Origin: Arthrobacter sp. ISL-5
GTDB lineage: Bacteria > Actinomycetota > Actinomycetes > Actinomycetales > Micrococcaceae
NCBI RefSeq assembly: GCF_018613835.1
Contig: NZ_JAGGPM010000016.1
Location: forward strand, 1-64,000
Reading direction: 5' to 3'
Length of the DNA: 64,000 bases
Made by a program: the position numbers and the translations under genes. Shown here piece by piece: positions 52,055-60,250 of this stretch. Within the stretch, counting starts at the first letter, position 1, and each line of letters opens with the position of its first letter. The notes under the pieces were generated by a model. It saw only the letters and a program-made list of their open reading frames with translations. It was not told the DNA's origin and did no database searches.

Positions 52055-53706
52055 GCCTCTCCTCCCGCGTCGTCGTCCCCGGCCGGAGCCGGCGTGCGCA
52101 GCTCCGGCAGCCCGGCAAGCAGATCCCGCAGCTCGTCCCGGGCCCTGTCAACCAGCACCGCCGCCGGCAGCCGGTCCGCCAGCAGGACGGAGAGGCGGTC
52201 GACGACGGCGACGGTCCCCTTGCCGAGCGGCCTCACCTCGGCGGCGGACTCGCTTCCCCCGCCTTCCGCGCCCTGCGCCTCGGCCAGGAGGTACGCGGCC
52301 GTCAGCGCCTCGATGGTGAGCAGCTTGTCTGCGGTTTCCACGGCCCGTTCCAGCTGCTGGAGGGCCAGCGGCGCCAGGGTGGAGTGGTCCTCCACATCGG
52401 CGGAAAGGGTCGGGGCGCCGAGCGTTGCCGGGGCGGCGAGGAACTTCAGCTCGGCCAGCAGCCCCGCGGCCGAATACCAGAGCAGGCCGGGGAGGTCCTC
52501 GGACGCCAGCGGGGTGCCGCTCCGCGCAGCCTCCAGGTTGAGCTGCCGGATGAGCCGCTGCGGCGGATACAGCTTCGCAATCCGCCGCTCGCTGCTGATC
52601 CCCACGTGTGCCAGCCCCAGCCGCAGCGCCTCGAAGGCCAGGGCCAGCTGCATCGGCTGGAAGTTCCCGCCGGAGACCATCCGCCCGGAGACCAGGTCCG
52701 TCAGCGGGTTGTCGCCGCGGCCGTTGAGCTCCACCTCCAGCGCCTCGGCGAGGGCCGTGACCTGGGCCCGGAAGGCGCCGTGCGTCTGGGGCGCGGCCCG
52801 GAAGGACAGGGCGTCCTGCACCGACACGTCGCGCCGAGGATCCTCCAGCCAGCCGCCCCGCACAAGGCGCCGGACCCGGGCGGCCGAGACTCTCTGGCCG
52901 TCCACGGCCTTGGCCGCCTGCACGGCCGGCGAAAACGGGCTGAGGTTCCCGCCGCCGTCGTACCTTGCGGTTGCCTCCAGGGACAACGCAAGCGCGGTGT
53001 CCGCGAGGTCGGCGAGCCGCAGGAGCCGGCCCAATTCGAGCGCTCCGGCGCCGATCGAATACGCGTTGGCGCTGACCAGCGCGAGGGCCTCTCCCGGTGC
53101 GAGGACCAGAGGTTCCAGCCCCGCCCGGGCGAGCGCCTCGGCGCCGGCCACAATGCTGCCGTCTGCCGCGAGCGCCTGCCCTTCCCCGATGGCGACGGCG
53201 GCCACGGCGGCCAGCTGGGTCAGGTCCGACGATCCCACGGACCCGTCGCGCGGAATGGCCGGAGCCACTCCCCTGTTGAGCAGTTCGGCATAGAACCTGG
53301 CCGTGTCCGGGCGGACTCCCGAACCGCCGCGGGTGAAGCCGATGAGCCTGGCCAGGATCACGGCGCGCACCTCGTCGGGGGCCAGCAGCGCTCCCACGCC
53401 GCTGTGGTGGTACCGGATCACCTGGATCTGGTAGTCGAGGATGGACTCCTCCTCGACGGCGGTGTCCCGGCCGGAGCCGAGCAGGGTGTTCAGTCCATAC
53501 ACCTTGTGGCCGGAGTCGATGGCCGCCTGGACCACCTCGCGCGACAGCCCCATCAGTTCGAGGGCGTCGGCGCTCAGGAGAACCTCGACCCCCGGATCTG
53601 CCGCGGCCCTGGCCACTTCCTCGGCCCGGATGTGCGCCGTGCCGATCAGGAAGGCGCCCCGCCGGGTGCCCGGCTGGAGGCCTTCGGATACCCTGGCCCC
53701 GTCCAT
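52051..53706 (-). CDS. HAL/PAL-superfamily lyase lacking the MIO tripeptide
   Basis: This 551-residue protein aligns with histidine/aromatic ammonia-lyases: YGLNTLLGSG (about 66-75), GSGVRPDTARFYAELLN, then GSVGSSDLTQLAAVAAVAIGEG and the Tyr/Asn-rich core. In MIO enzymes the centre reads GSVGASGDL, and Ala-Ser-Gly cyclises into the electrophile. Here one residue is missing and the sequence is GSVGSSDL, so MIO formation is unlikely. Ergothionase-like lyases are also relatives that work without MIO. It is the middle gene of the flavin-monooxygenase/lyase/cysteine-synthase operon, which points to a sulfur-containing amino-acid derivative. The start is ATG 53706. Confidence 0.8.
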   Translation of the reverse strand: MDGARVSEGLQPGTRRGAFLIGTAHIRAEEVARAAADPGVEVLLSADALELMGLSREVVQAAIDSGHKVYGLNTLLGSGRDTAVEEESILDYQIQVIRYHHSGVGALLAPDEVRAVILARLIGFTRGGSGVRPDTARFYAELLNRGVAPAIPRDGSVGSSDLTQLAAVAAVAIGEGQALAADGSIVAGAEALARAGLEPLVLAPGEALALVSANAYSIGAGALELGRLLRLADLADTALALSLEATARYDGGGNLSPFSPAVQAAKAVDGQRVSAARVRRLVRGGWLEDPRRDVSVQDALSFRAAPQTHGAFRAQVTALAEALEVELNGRGDNPLTDLVSGRMVSGGNFQPMQLALAFEALRLGLAHVGISSERRIAKLYPPQRLIRQLNLEAARSGTPLASEDLPGLLWYSAAGLLAELKFLAAPATLGAPTLSADVEDHSTLAPLALQQLERAVETADKLLTIEALTAAYLLAEAQGAEGGGSESAAEVRPLGKGTVAVVDRLSVLLADRLPAAVLVDRARDELRDLLAGLPELRTPAPAGDDDAGGEA

Positions 53707-53710
53707 GGCG

Positions 53711-55039
53711 TCAGAAGTCCAGCAGGTTCCGGCGGAACCCGCCGTCGCCGTAGCTTGTCCGGAGCAGTCCCCGGCGGCGAAGCACCGGCGCCAGTTTGTC
53801 CAGCACCCCATGCACGGTGGCGGGGTCCACGAATCCGGAGAACAGGAAGCCGTCCCCGCCCACCGCCGCCCCCGTCTCCTCCAGGTAGTCGGCGATTTCC
53901 TCGGCCGTGCCGATGATGCTGTCGCCTGCGCCGCCGCTCCTGGCCTGCAGGAGCTGGCGCAGCGTGGAACCGGGCGGACCTGCCTTGGCGAAGTGGTCCA
54001 GCGTGCCCTGGTTGCTGTTGGTGGTGAGCTCCGGGAGGGGCTCGTCCAGGTCGAACTGCTTGAAATCGATCACGGAAAGGTAGGAGATGGAGTTCAGCTG
54101 GCTGTCGATGTCCCGCTGCGTGAGTTCCCGGCGCGCGGCCCAGAGCTCGTCCGCCTCCGCACGGGATCCCACCACGGTGGGCTTGAAAACGAAGAGGACC
54201 TTGACGTCGTCGGGGTTCCGGCCGGCGGCAGTTGCCTCGGCCCGGATCGAATCGCGGTAGGCCTTCATGCCGTCCACACCCCTCGCCAGGGCAATCGCAA
54301 CGTCCGCGTTGCCGCCGGCGAAAGCCTTGCCGCGCGGCGAGGCGCCGGCCTGCACCAGCACAGGCTCCTCCGGCAGCGGTGCCGTGTTCAGCGGGCCGCG
54401 GACCTTGAAGAACTCGCCGCTGTGGTGGATGGGCCGGACCTTGGTGTGGTCCGCGAAGATGCCGGCCCGGGTGTCCTCGAGGATCGCGTCGGGTTCCCAG
54501 CTGTGCCAGAGTTTGCGCACGACGTCCACAAATTCCTCCGCCTTCTCGTACCGGAGGTCGTGTTCGATCTGCTGGTCCAGGCCATAGTTCTGCGCGGCGA
54601 GGTCGCTGCCGGACGTCACCACGTTCCAGCCGAGCTGCCCGTTGGAGAAGTGCTGCAGCGTGGCCAGCAGCCGGGCCGCGGTGAAGGGCGGGTAGAAGGA
54701 CGCACTGACGGTGGGCACGATCCCCAGGTGCTCCGTGTCGGAGAGCAAATACGGCACCAGCGCTAGCGGATCATGCTTCGGCGCGAACGACGCCTGGGCC
54801 AGGCTCACCGCTGCGCTGCCGCCGTACGTATCCGGGACGGTGAGCGAATCCTCGATGATGAACAGGTCCAGGCCCGCCCGCTCGAACTCCCGCACGGCAT
54901 GCTGGTACAGCGCGGGTTTCTTCCAGTCATACCCGATCCCGTAGCCCGGCGTCCCCCAGCCCTGGACTCCGAAACCATGGCCCACAAACCATCCAAAGTG
55001 CAGCATGGGACTGACTGTATTGCCGCTCGACTCGTTCAC
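53711..55039 (-). CDS. LLM-class flavin monooxygenase (NtaA/SnaA/DszA family)
   Basis: This 442-residue enzyme of the bacterial luciferase superfamily uses reduced flavin and oxygen, usually supplied by a separate reductase. Family signatures are LHFGWFVGHGFGVQGWG at the N-terminus, GLDLFIIEDSLTVPDTYGG, NVVTSGSDLAAQNYGL and RPIHHSGEFFKVRGPLNTAPLPEEPVLVQAGASPRGKAFA. Members cleave C-S, C-N or C-P bonds, and many supply sulfur. The start is GTG 55039 or ATG 55006. It heads the operon with the MIO-less lyase and the cysteine-synthase homologue, divergent from the metZ operon. Confidence 0.86.
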   Translation of the reverse strand: MNESSGNTVSPMLHFGWFVGHGFGVQGWGTPGYGIGYDWKKPALYQHAVREFERAGLDLFIIEDSLTVPDTYGGSAAVSLAQASFAPKHDPLALVPYLLSDTEHLGIVPTVSASFYPPFTAARLLATLQHFSNGQLGWNVVTSGSDLAAQNYGLDQQIEHDLRYEKAEEFVDVVRKLWHSWEPDAILEDTRAGIFADHTKVRPIHHSGEFFKVRGPLNTAPLPEEPVLVQAGASPRGKAFAGGNADVAIALARGVDGMKAYRDSIRAEATAAGRNPDDVKVLFVFKPTVVGSRAEADELWAARRELTQRDIDSQLNSISYLSVIDFKQFDLDEPLPELTTNSNQGTLDHFAKAGPPGSTLRQLLQARSGGAGDSIIGTAEEIADYLEETGAAVGGDGFLFSGFVDPATVHGVLDKLAPVLRRRGLLRTSYGDGGFRRNLLDF

Positions 55040-55144
55040 GCTTGCCTGGTTTCATCCGGCGTTACGGTGGTTCATCTCCCGTCATTATCCCCCCGGCCGG
55101 CGGCTTTGCAACCGGGCTTCCGGGGCCCCAGCGTTACGCAACAT

Positions 55145-55178
55145 GACGGCGACGGCGGTGCGCGCCGCCGTCGTCGGT
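55145..55178. repeat. GC-rich hairpin between the sulfur operons
   Basis: GACGGCGACGGCGG and CCGCCGTCGTCGG form a stem around TGCGCG, followed by GTTACGTTTTT on the plus strand. It lies between two divergent sulfur operons, upstream of the riboswitch. GTTACG also occurs near 55064 and 55131. The element could be a terminator-like structure or a protein site; which is not clear. Confidence 0.35.
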
Positions 55179-55192
55179 GTTACGTTTTTGGG

Positions 55193-55275
55193 GAGTAATG
55201 AGAATCGGTGCCAAGCCCTGACTGGCCGGTCGGCAACCCTCCCTTTCGCGGCGGGGTGCCTCAGGTGAATACTCG
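55193..55275 (+). ncRNA. SAM-IV-type (SAM-I/IV clan) riboswitch
   Basis: The leader of the DUF1737-rhodanese-metZ operon contains the conserved pieces GTGCCAAGCCC, GGTCGGCAACCCTCC, CGCGGCGGGGTGCC and CAGGTGAA in the right order for an S-adenosylmethionine riboswitch of the SAM-I/IV clan. The outer stem GAGTA (55193-55197) pairs with TACTC (55270-55274). SAM would turn down the methionine-synthesis genes when plentiful. The choice between SAM-IV and the SAM-I/IV variant needs a covariance model. Confidence 0.82.
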
Positions 55276-55322
55276 GCATATCGACCACTTCGAGCTGCAA
55301 GCGTGAGAGAAGGAGATCCGTC

Positions 55323-55631
55323 ATGACGGACGCCCCCGCCGGCGTAACCCTGCCGTCCCAGCAGGACCAACCTGAGGAAAAATTGTCCTACCGCCTGATC
55401 ACGGGACCGGACGACCGTGCCTTCTGTGAGCGCATCTCCACAGCCCTGGCAGAGGGGTACGTGCTGCACGGCAGCCCCGCCGCCACGTACAACGGCATCA
55501 ATGTGATCGTGGCGCAGGCCCTTGTTCTGCCCTACGCAATCGCCACCGCCGACGCCGCTGTGGCCACCGCCGTGGACCGGCTGGACTCGGACGAAGACCT
55601 CAACGCCGAAGCATTCGAGGGGCACGCATGA
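55323..55631 (+). CDS. DUF1737-containing small protein
   Basis: This 102-residue protein has a DUF1737 domain (LSYRLITGPDDRAFCERISTALAEGYVLHGSPAATYNG, about 21-58) and an Ala-rich C-terminus. The family has no known activity and is seen near methionine/sulfur genes in actinobacteria. GAAGGAG lies upstream of the ATG. It is the first gene after the SAM riboswitch and overlaps the rhodanese gene by four bases. Confidence 0.82.
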   Translation: MTDAPAGVTLPSQQDQPEEKLSYRLITGPDDRAFCERISTALAEGYVLHGSPAATYNGINVIVAQALVLPYAIATADAAVATAVDRLDSDEDLNAEAFEGHA

Positions 55632-56038
55632 GCTACGCCGGAGACCTGACCCCGCAGGATGCGTGGGCCAAGCTGGAGGAGGGCGCCATCCTGGTGGACG
55701 TCCGCACCGAGGGCGAGTGGGCGCACATCGGCATCCCGGACACCAAGGCCACGGAGAATGACCCGCTGTTCATCCAGTGGACCTTCCCCGGCGGCATCCC
55801 CAACCGCGACTTCATCGAGCAGCTGAAGCAGCAGGCCCCGGAGGACGCCAGCGTTGAACTCGTGTTCCTGTGCCGCTCGGGCCAGCGGTCCATCGCCGCC
55901 GCCATTGCCGCCACGCAGGCGGGTTTCACCGCCTACAACGTCCTCGAGGGCTTCGAGGGCGAGCCCGACCGCTACGGCGAACGCACCGTCAACGGCTGGA
56001 AGAACCGCGGCCTGCCAACGAACGTGGGAAAGAACTAA
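55628..56038 (+). CDS. Rhodanese-like sulfurtransferase
   Basis: This 136-residue single rhodanese domain carries the active-site loop LVFLCRSGQRSIAAA with the persulfide-forming Cys. The N-terminal DAWAKLEEGAILVDVRTEGEWAHIGIP and the FEGEPDRYGERTVNGWKNRGLP C-terminus are typical. It may carry sulfane sulfur to the sulfhydrylase encoded next, with which it is directly coupled (stop at 56038, GTG at 56039). Confidence 0.86.
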   Translation: MSYAGDLTPQDAWAKLEEGAILVDVRTEGEWAHIGIPDTKATENDPLFIQWTFPGGIPNRDFIEQLKQQAPEDASVELVFLCRSGQRSIAAAIAATQAGFTAYNVLEGFEGEPDRYGERTVNGWKNRGLPTNVGKN

Positions 56039-57247
56039 GTGACCTTCAATCAAGACGCCGCCGGCTGGAGCCCAGAGACCCAGGCTGTCCGCGGCGGGCT
56101 GGACCGTACCAACTTCCAGGAAACCACGGAGCCCGTGTTCCTGAACTCCGGGTTCGTCTACGAATCCGCCGCCGCCGCCGAGCGTGCCTTCACCGGCGAG
56201 GACGAACGCTTTGTCTACTCCCGCTACGGCAACCCGTCCGTGGCCACCTTCCAGGAGCGGCTGCGCCTGCTGGAGGGCACCGAGGCATGCTTTGCGACGG
56301 CGTCCGGCATGTCCGCCGTGTTCACCGCGCTCGGTGCGCTGCTCGCCGCCGGGGACCGCGTGGTGGCGGCCCGCTCCCTGTTCGGTTCCTGCTTTGTGAT
56401 CCTCAACGAGATCCTGCCGCGCTGGGGCGTGGAGACGGTCTTCGTTGACGGACCAGACCTGGAGCAGTGGCGCGAGGCCCTTTCCGTGCCAACCGCCGCC
56501 GTGTTCTTCGAATCGCCGTCGAACCCGATGCAGGAGATCGTGGACATCGCCGCGGTCAGCGAACTGGCACATGCCGCGGGGGCCACCGTCGTCGTCGACA
56601 ACGTCTTTGCCACGCCGCTGCTCCAGCGCTGCGGCGAGCTCGGCGCGGACGTGATCGTCTACTCCGGCACCAAGCACATCGACGGCCAGGGCCGCGTCCT
56701 GGGCGGGGCCATCCTGGGCACCAAGGAATTCATCGACGGACCGGTCAAGCAGCTCATGCGCCACACGGGGCCGGCGCTGTCCGCGTTCAACGCGTGGGTG
56801 CTCACCAAGGGCCTGGAAACCATGGCCCTGCGCGTGAACCACTCGTCGGCCACCGCCCTGCGCCTCGCCGAGTGGCTCGAAGCCCAGCCCGCCGTCAGCT
56901 GGGTCAAGTACCCCCTGCTGAAGTCCCACCCGCAGTACGAGCTCGCCGCCAAGCAGATGAAGGCCGGCGGCACCGTGCTCACCCTGGAACTTGGGACGAC
57001 GGCCGGCCAGTCAGGCAAGGACGCCGCCTTCGCGCTGCTGGACGCCCTGAAGATCATCGACATCTCCAACAACCTGGGCGACGCCAAGTCCCTCATCACC
57101 CACCCCGCCACCACTACGCACCGCGCCATGGGCCCGGAAGGCCGCGCGGCCATCGGCCTCAGCGACGGCGTGGTGCGCCTGTCGGTGGGCCTGGAGGACG
57201 CCGAGGACCTGATCGGGGACCTGGAGCAGGCGCTCAAGCAGATCTGA
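56039..57247 (+). CDS. metZ: O-succinylhomoserine sulfhydrylase
   Basis: This 402-residue PLP enzyme of the cystathionine synthase family makes homocysteine from an O-acylhomoserine and sulfide. It has RYGNPSVATFQERLRLLEGTEACFATASGMSA (about 61-92), the Lys region VIVYSGTKHIDGQGRVLGGAILG and the substrate loop LITHPATTTHRAM. The subgroup is called O-succinylhomoserine sulfhydrylase; actinobacterial members may prefer O-acetyl or O-succinyl esters. The start is GTG. It is under the SAM riboswitch with the DUF1737 and rhodanese genes. Confidence 0.9.
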   Translation: MTFNQDAAGWSPETQAVRGGLDRTNFQETTEPVFLNSGFVYESAAAAERAFTGEDERFVYSRYGNPSVATFQERLRLLEGTEACFATASGMSAVFTALGALLAAGDRVVAARSLFGSCFVILNEILPRWGVETVFVDGPDLEQWREALSVPTAAVFFESPSNPMQEIVDIAAVSELAHAAGATVVVDNVFATPLLQRCGELGADVIVYSGTKHIDGQGRVLGGAILGTKEFIDGPVKQLMRHTGPALSAFNAWVLTKGLETMALRVNHSSATALRLAEWLEAQPAVSWVKYPLLKSHPQYELAAKQMKAGGTVLTLELGTTAGQSGKDAAFALLDALKIIDISNNLGDAKSLITHPATTTHRAMGPEGRAAIGLSDGVVRLSVGLEDAEDLIGDLEQALKQI

Positions 57248-57280
57248 TTTTCGGGGTGACTGGGCGTCAGGCGTCAGTCG

Positions 57281-57586
57281 TCAGTCGTCATGCTGGAAGG
57301 TGAACACAACACCCACCTCATCTCCGGCGCTGATGCCTGCCGCCGTCCTGACGGCTTTCTTGACGGGGAGCAGGTAGGACCGGCTCTTGCTGTCGGGGAA
57401 CAGGGACGTCTCCCACCGGTGGCCGGCAATCGAGGCCGCCACTTTCACGGAGCCGAAGCCTTTCCGGAATGCGGCCGACTCCTCGCGGACCTCGTCGGCG
57501 AGGTCCTCCGGCAGGGTGAGGAAGTGCCAGCCGGAGTCCCCCGGGTAGAGCCATAATTCGGCCCGGAACGCATACGAGGTCGTCAC
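57281..57586 (-). CDS. DUF1905-family protein
   Basis: This 101-residue protein has a DUF1905 domain (FRAELWLYPGDSGWHFLTLPEDLADEVREE to GDEVGVVFTFQHD), a small beta-barrel of unknown function often fused to bacteriocin-protection-like YdeI domains. It stands alone here, convergent with metZ. AGGAG is not evident at the ATG. No function can be assigned. Confidence 0.78.
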   Translation of the reverse strand: MTTSYAFRAELWLYPGDSGWHFLTLPEDLADEVREESAAFRKGFGSVKVAASIAGHRWETSLFPDSKSRSYLLPVKKAVRTAAGISAGDEVGVVFTFQHDD

Positions 57587-57629
57587 GAGATGAGTATCGC
57601 ACGGCGTAACGCGGGCGGATCGGTTTTAC

Positions 57630-57648
57630 TTAGGTAAGCCTTAACTAA
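57630..57648. promoter_or_regulatory. DtxR/IdeR-type iron box
   Basis: TTAGGTAAGCCTTAACTAA is a 19-base dyad matching the actinobacterial iron-box consensus TTAGGTTAGSCTAACCTAA at about 15 positions. It ends 13 bases before the GTG of the adenylation/acyltransferase fusion. An IdeR/DmdR-like repressor with iron should silence that gene. Confidence 0.75.
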
Positions 57649-57661
57649 TAACATCTTCCGG

Positions 57662-60250
57662 GTGACCACACAGCTTGATTTCGAGCGGGTGTCCTTTGCC
57701 TCGGATCTTGCGAGCCACGGGGACAGGCCCGCCATCCTTGCCGACGACCTCGCCCTGACGTACCGGGAACTTGCCGACCGCGTCGACGCTCTCGCGCTCC
57801 GGCTCGGCACCGAGCGGCGCCTGGTGGCGCTGGCCGCCGCCAACGACGTCGACTCCCTGATTGCCTACCTGGCGGCTTTGGTCTCCGGCCACCCGCTGAT
57901 CCTCGTCCCGGAGGACAAACCCGCCGCCCTGAACTCCATCGTCGCGGCCTACGACCCCGACGTCATTCTGCGCTCCGGGAACGGGCAGGCCGTGCTGGAG
58001 GAACGCCGTCCCGGCACCCGGCACGAGCTGCACCCCGACCTTGCACTCATGCTCAGCACCTCCGGCTCCACGGGCTCGCCCAAACTGGTGCGCCTGTCCC
58101 ACGCCAACCTGCAGTCCAACGCCGAGTCCATTGCCCAGTACCTGAACATTGGCCCGGAGGACCGCGCGGCGACGACCCTGCCGATGTCCTACTGCTACGG
58201 GCTGTCCGTGATCAACAGCCACCTGCTGCGCGGTGCAGGACTGGTGCTCACGGACCTGTCGGTTGTTGATCCGTGCTTCTGGGACCTGTTCCGCAGCCGC
58301 GGGGCAACCGCGTTCGCGGCCGTTCCCTACACCTTTGAGCTGCTGGAACGGGTGGGATTCGCGGAGATGGACCTCCCCAGCCTGCGCTACGTGACCCAGG
58401 CCGGCGGCCGGCTCGCACCCGAGATGGTGCAAAGCTACGCCGGGCTCGGCCGCAGGCGCGGCTGGGAACTCTTCGTGATGTACGGCCAGACGGAGGCCAC
58501 GGCCCGGATGGCGTACCTGCCACCCAAGCTGGCAGCCACCGTGCCCGGCTCCATCGGTATTCCCGTGCCCGGCGGAGCGTTCCGCATCGACCCCGTGCCC
58601 GGCCTGGCCGACGGCGAACTGGTGTACACAGGGCCCAACGTCATGCTCGGCTACGCCGAGAGCCCGGCGGACCTCGCCGCGGGCAGGACCATCAGCGAAC
58701 TCCGCACCGGCGACCTCGCCCGGCGGCATCCGTCCGGCGTCTACGAGGTGGTGGGCCGGCGCAGCCGGTTCGTCAAGATCGTGGGACTGCGGGTGGACCT
58801 CGGGCAGGTGGAGCGGATCCTGGCCGACCTTGGCGTGCAGGCGGCGAGCGCCGGCACCGACCAGGGCCTTGTTGTCGCCGTCGAAGGCGACCACGACACG
58901 CACCTGCTGGGGAAGGTCCTCGCCCAGGGGATCGGGCTGCCCCGGACGGCCCTCGAGCTGCACGCCGTCGAGCATCTCCCCCGCCTGGCCACCGGCAAAC
59001 TCGACTATCCGGCGGTCCTTGCCCTGTCCCGAAACAACCTGTACGGCCTGGAGCCGGCCCGCCCCGATCCGGCCCGTCCGGAGCCGGCCGACGGCTCGTC
59101 GGCGACGGCCGCCGGGCCTGACAACGTCCGCAGGATCTTCCAGGACACCCTCGAGCTCACGGACATCACCGACGGCGACACGTTCGTCTCGCTGGGCGGG
59201 GACTCGCTGTCCTATGTGGCGGCGTCCGTCCGGCTTGAACAGGCCCTGGGGCACCTCCCGCCGGACTGGCACGTCACCCCGGTCCGGGACCTGGAACCGC
59301 GACGGCGGGACGTGCCGGCGCGCGGGTTGCGGCGCTTCTTCGCGCCGCTCGAAACCAGCATCGTGCTGAGGGCCGTGTCCATCGTGCTGATCGTCAGCAC
59401 GCACATCGGGTTCTTCAGCTGGCAGGGCACGGCGCATGTGCTCATGGCGGTGGCGGGCTACAACTTCGCCCGTTTCCAGCTGTCCGGGGAACGGCTCCCC
59501 AGGCTCCGGCGGCAGCTGGCCAGCCTTGCCAGGGTGGTGGTCCCCAGCATGGTGTACATCGCGTTCGCCTACCTGGTCACCGACAGATACAGCCTCGCCA
59601 ACATCGTCCTCCTCAACGCCGTCATCGGGCCGGAGGCGGTGACCACCCAGTGGCACTTCTGGTTCATTGAGGTGCTGGTCTACCTGCTCGTGGGCATGAC
59701 AGCCCTGCTCGCGATTCCCTGGGTGCACCGCACCGAGCGGCGCTTCCCGCTGTTCTTCCCGCTCGCCATCACCGGGGCCGGGCTGCTCTCCCGCTACGAC
59801 CTGGTTGATCCCGGCGTGCCGCACACTTCGCCCGCACTGTGGCTCTTTGCCCTGGGCTGGGCCGTCGCGCGGTCCCGGACCGTGGCCCAGCGCTGCATCG
59901 TGTCTGCCCTCGCCGCCCTGACAGTTCCGGGGTTCTTCGAGAACGCCACCCGGGAACTGACCGTGGTCGCGGGGATCCTGCTGCTCATCTGGCTGCCCAC
60001 GCTGCCTGTGCCGAAGGTCTTCCGCCGCCTGACCGTGCTGCTGGCCAGCGCCTCGCTCTACGCATACTTGGTCCACTGGCTGGTCTACCCGCCGCTGGTC
60101 GGGATCAGCCCTGCGCTGGCCGTCGCGGCATCGCTTGCCGCTGGCGTTGCCTACTGGGCGCTGTGCATGCGGGTGATGGGCACGGCGAGCCGGTGGAGGA
60201 TTAACCGGCGGCGGGAACGTGCCGGCCGAATCCTGCCTCAGACTGTCTGA
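57662..60250 (+). CDS. Adenylation - carrier - membrane acyltransferase fusion
   Basis: This 862-residue protein has three parts. Residues 1-450 are an acyl-adenylating domain ([72 protein letters not shown]). Residues about 475-555 are a carrier domain with the 4'-phosphopantetheine serine in FVSLGGDSLSYVAA. Residues about 565-845 are a multi-helix acyltransferase-3 domain (ETSIVLRAVSIVLIVSTHIGFFS). It probably activates an acid, holds it as a thioester and transfers it across or at the membrane. An iron box directly upstream suggests iron-starvation control and a siderophore-related product. It overlaps the convergent racemase-like gene by 13 bases. Confidence 0.82.
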   Translation: MTTQLDFERVSFASDLASHGDRPAILADDLALTYRELADRVDALALRLGTERRLVALAAANDVDSLIAYLAALVSGHPLILVPEDKPAALNSIVAAYDPDVILRSGNGQAVLEERRPGTRHELHPDLALMLSTSGSTGSPKLVRLSHANLQSNAESIAQYLNIGPEDRAATTLPMSYCYGLSVINSHLLRGAGLVLTDLSVVDPCFWDLFRSRGATAFAAVPYTFELLERVGFAEMDLPSLRYVTQAGGRLAPEMVQSYAGLGRRRGWELFVMYGQTEATARMAYLPPKLAATVPGSIGIPVPGGAFRIDPVPGLADGELVYTGPNVMLGYAESPADLAAGRTISELRTGDLARRHPSGVYEVVGRRSRFVKIVGLRVDLGQVERILADLGVQAASAGTDQGLVVAVEGDHDTHLLGKVLAQGIGLPRTALELHAVEHLPRLATGKLDYPAVLALSRNNLYGLEPARPDPARPEPADGSSATAAGPDNVRRIFQDTLELTDITDGDTFVSLGGDSLSYVAASVRLEQALGHLPPDWHVTPVRDLEPRRRDVPARGLRRFFAPLETSIVLRAVSIVLIVSTHIGFFSWQGTAHVLMAVAGYNFARFQLSGERLPRLRRQLASLARVVVPSMVYIAFAYLVTDRYSLANIVLLNAVIGPEAVTTQWHFWFIEVLVYLLVGMTALLAIPWVHRTERRFPLFFPLAITGAGLLSRYDLVDPGVPHTSPALWLFALGWAVARSRTVAQRCIVSALAALTVPGFFENATRELTVVAGILLLIWLPTLPVPKVFRRLTVLLASASLYAYLVHWLVYPPLVGISPALAVAASLAAGVAYWALCMRVMGTASRWRINRRRERAGRILPQTV

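Noticed and set aside
57641..60076. An open frame of about 811 codons antisense to the adenylation/acyltransferase gene
   Set aside because: Gln/Gly/Arg/His-rich shadow of a real gene; no domain, and it runs through the iron box.
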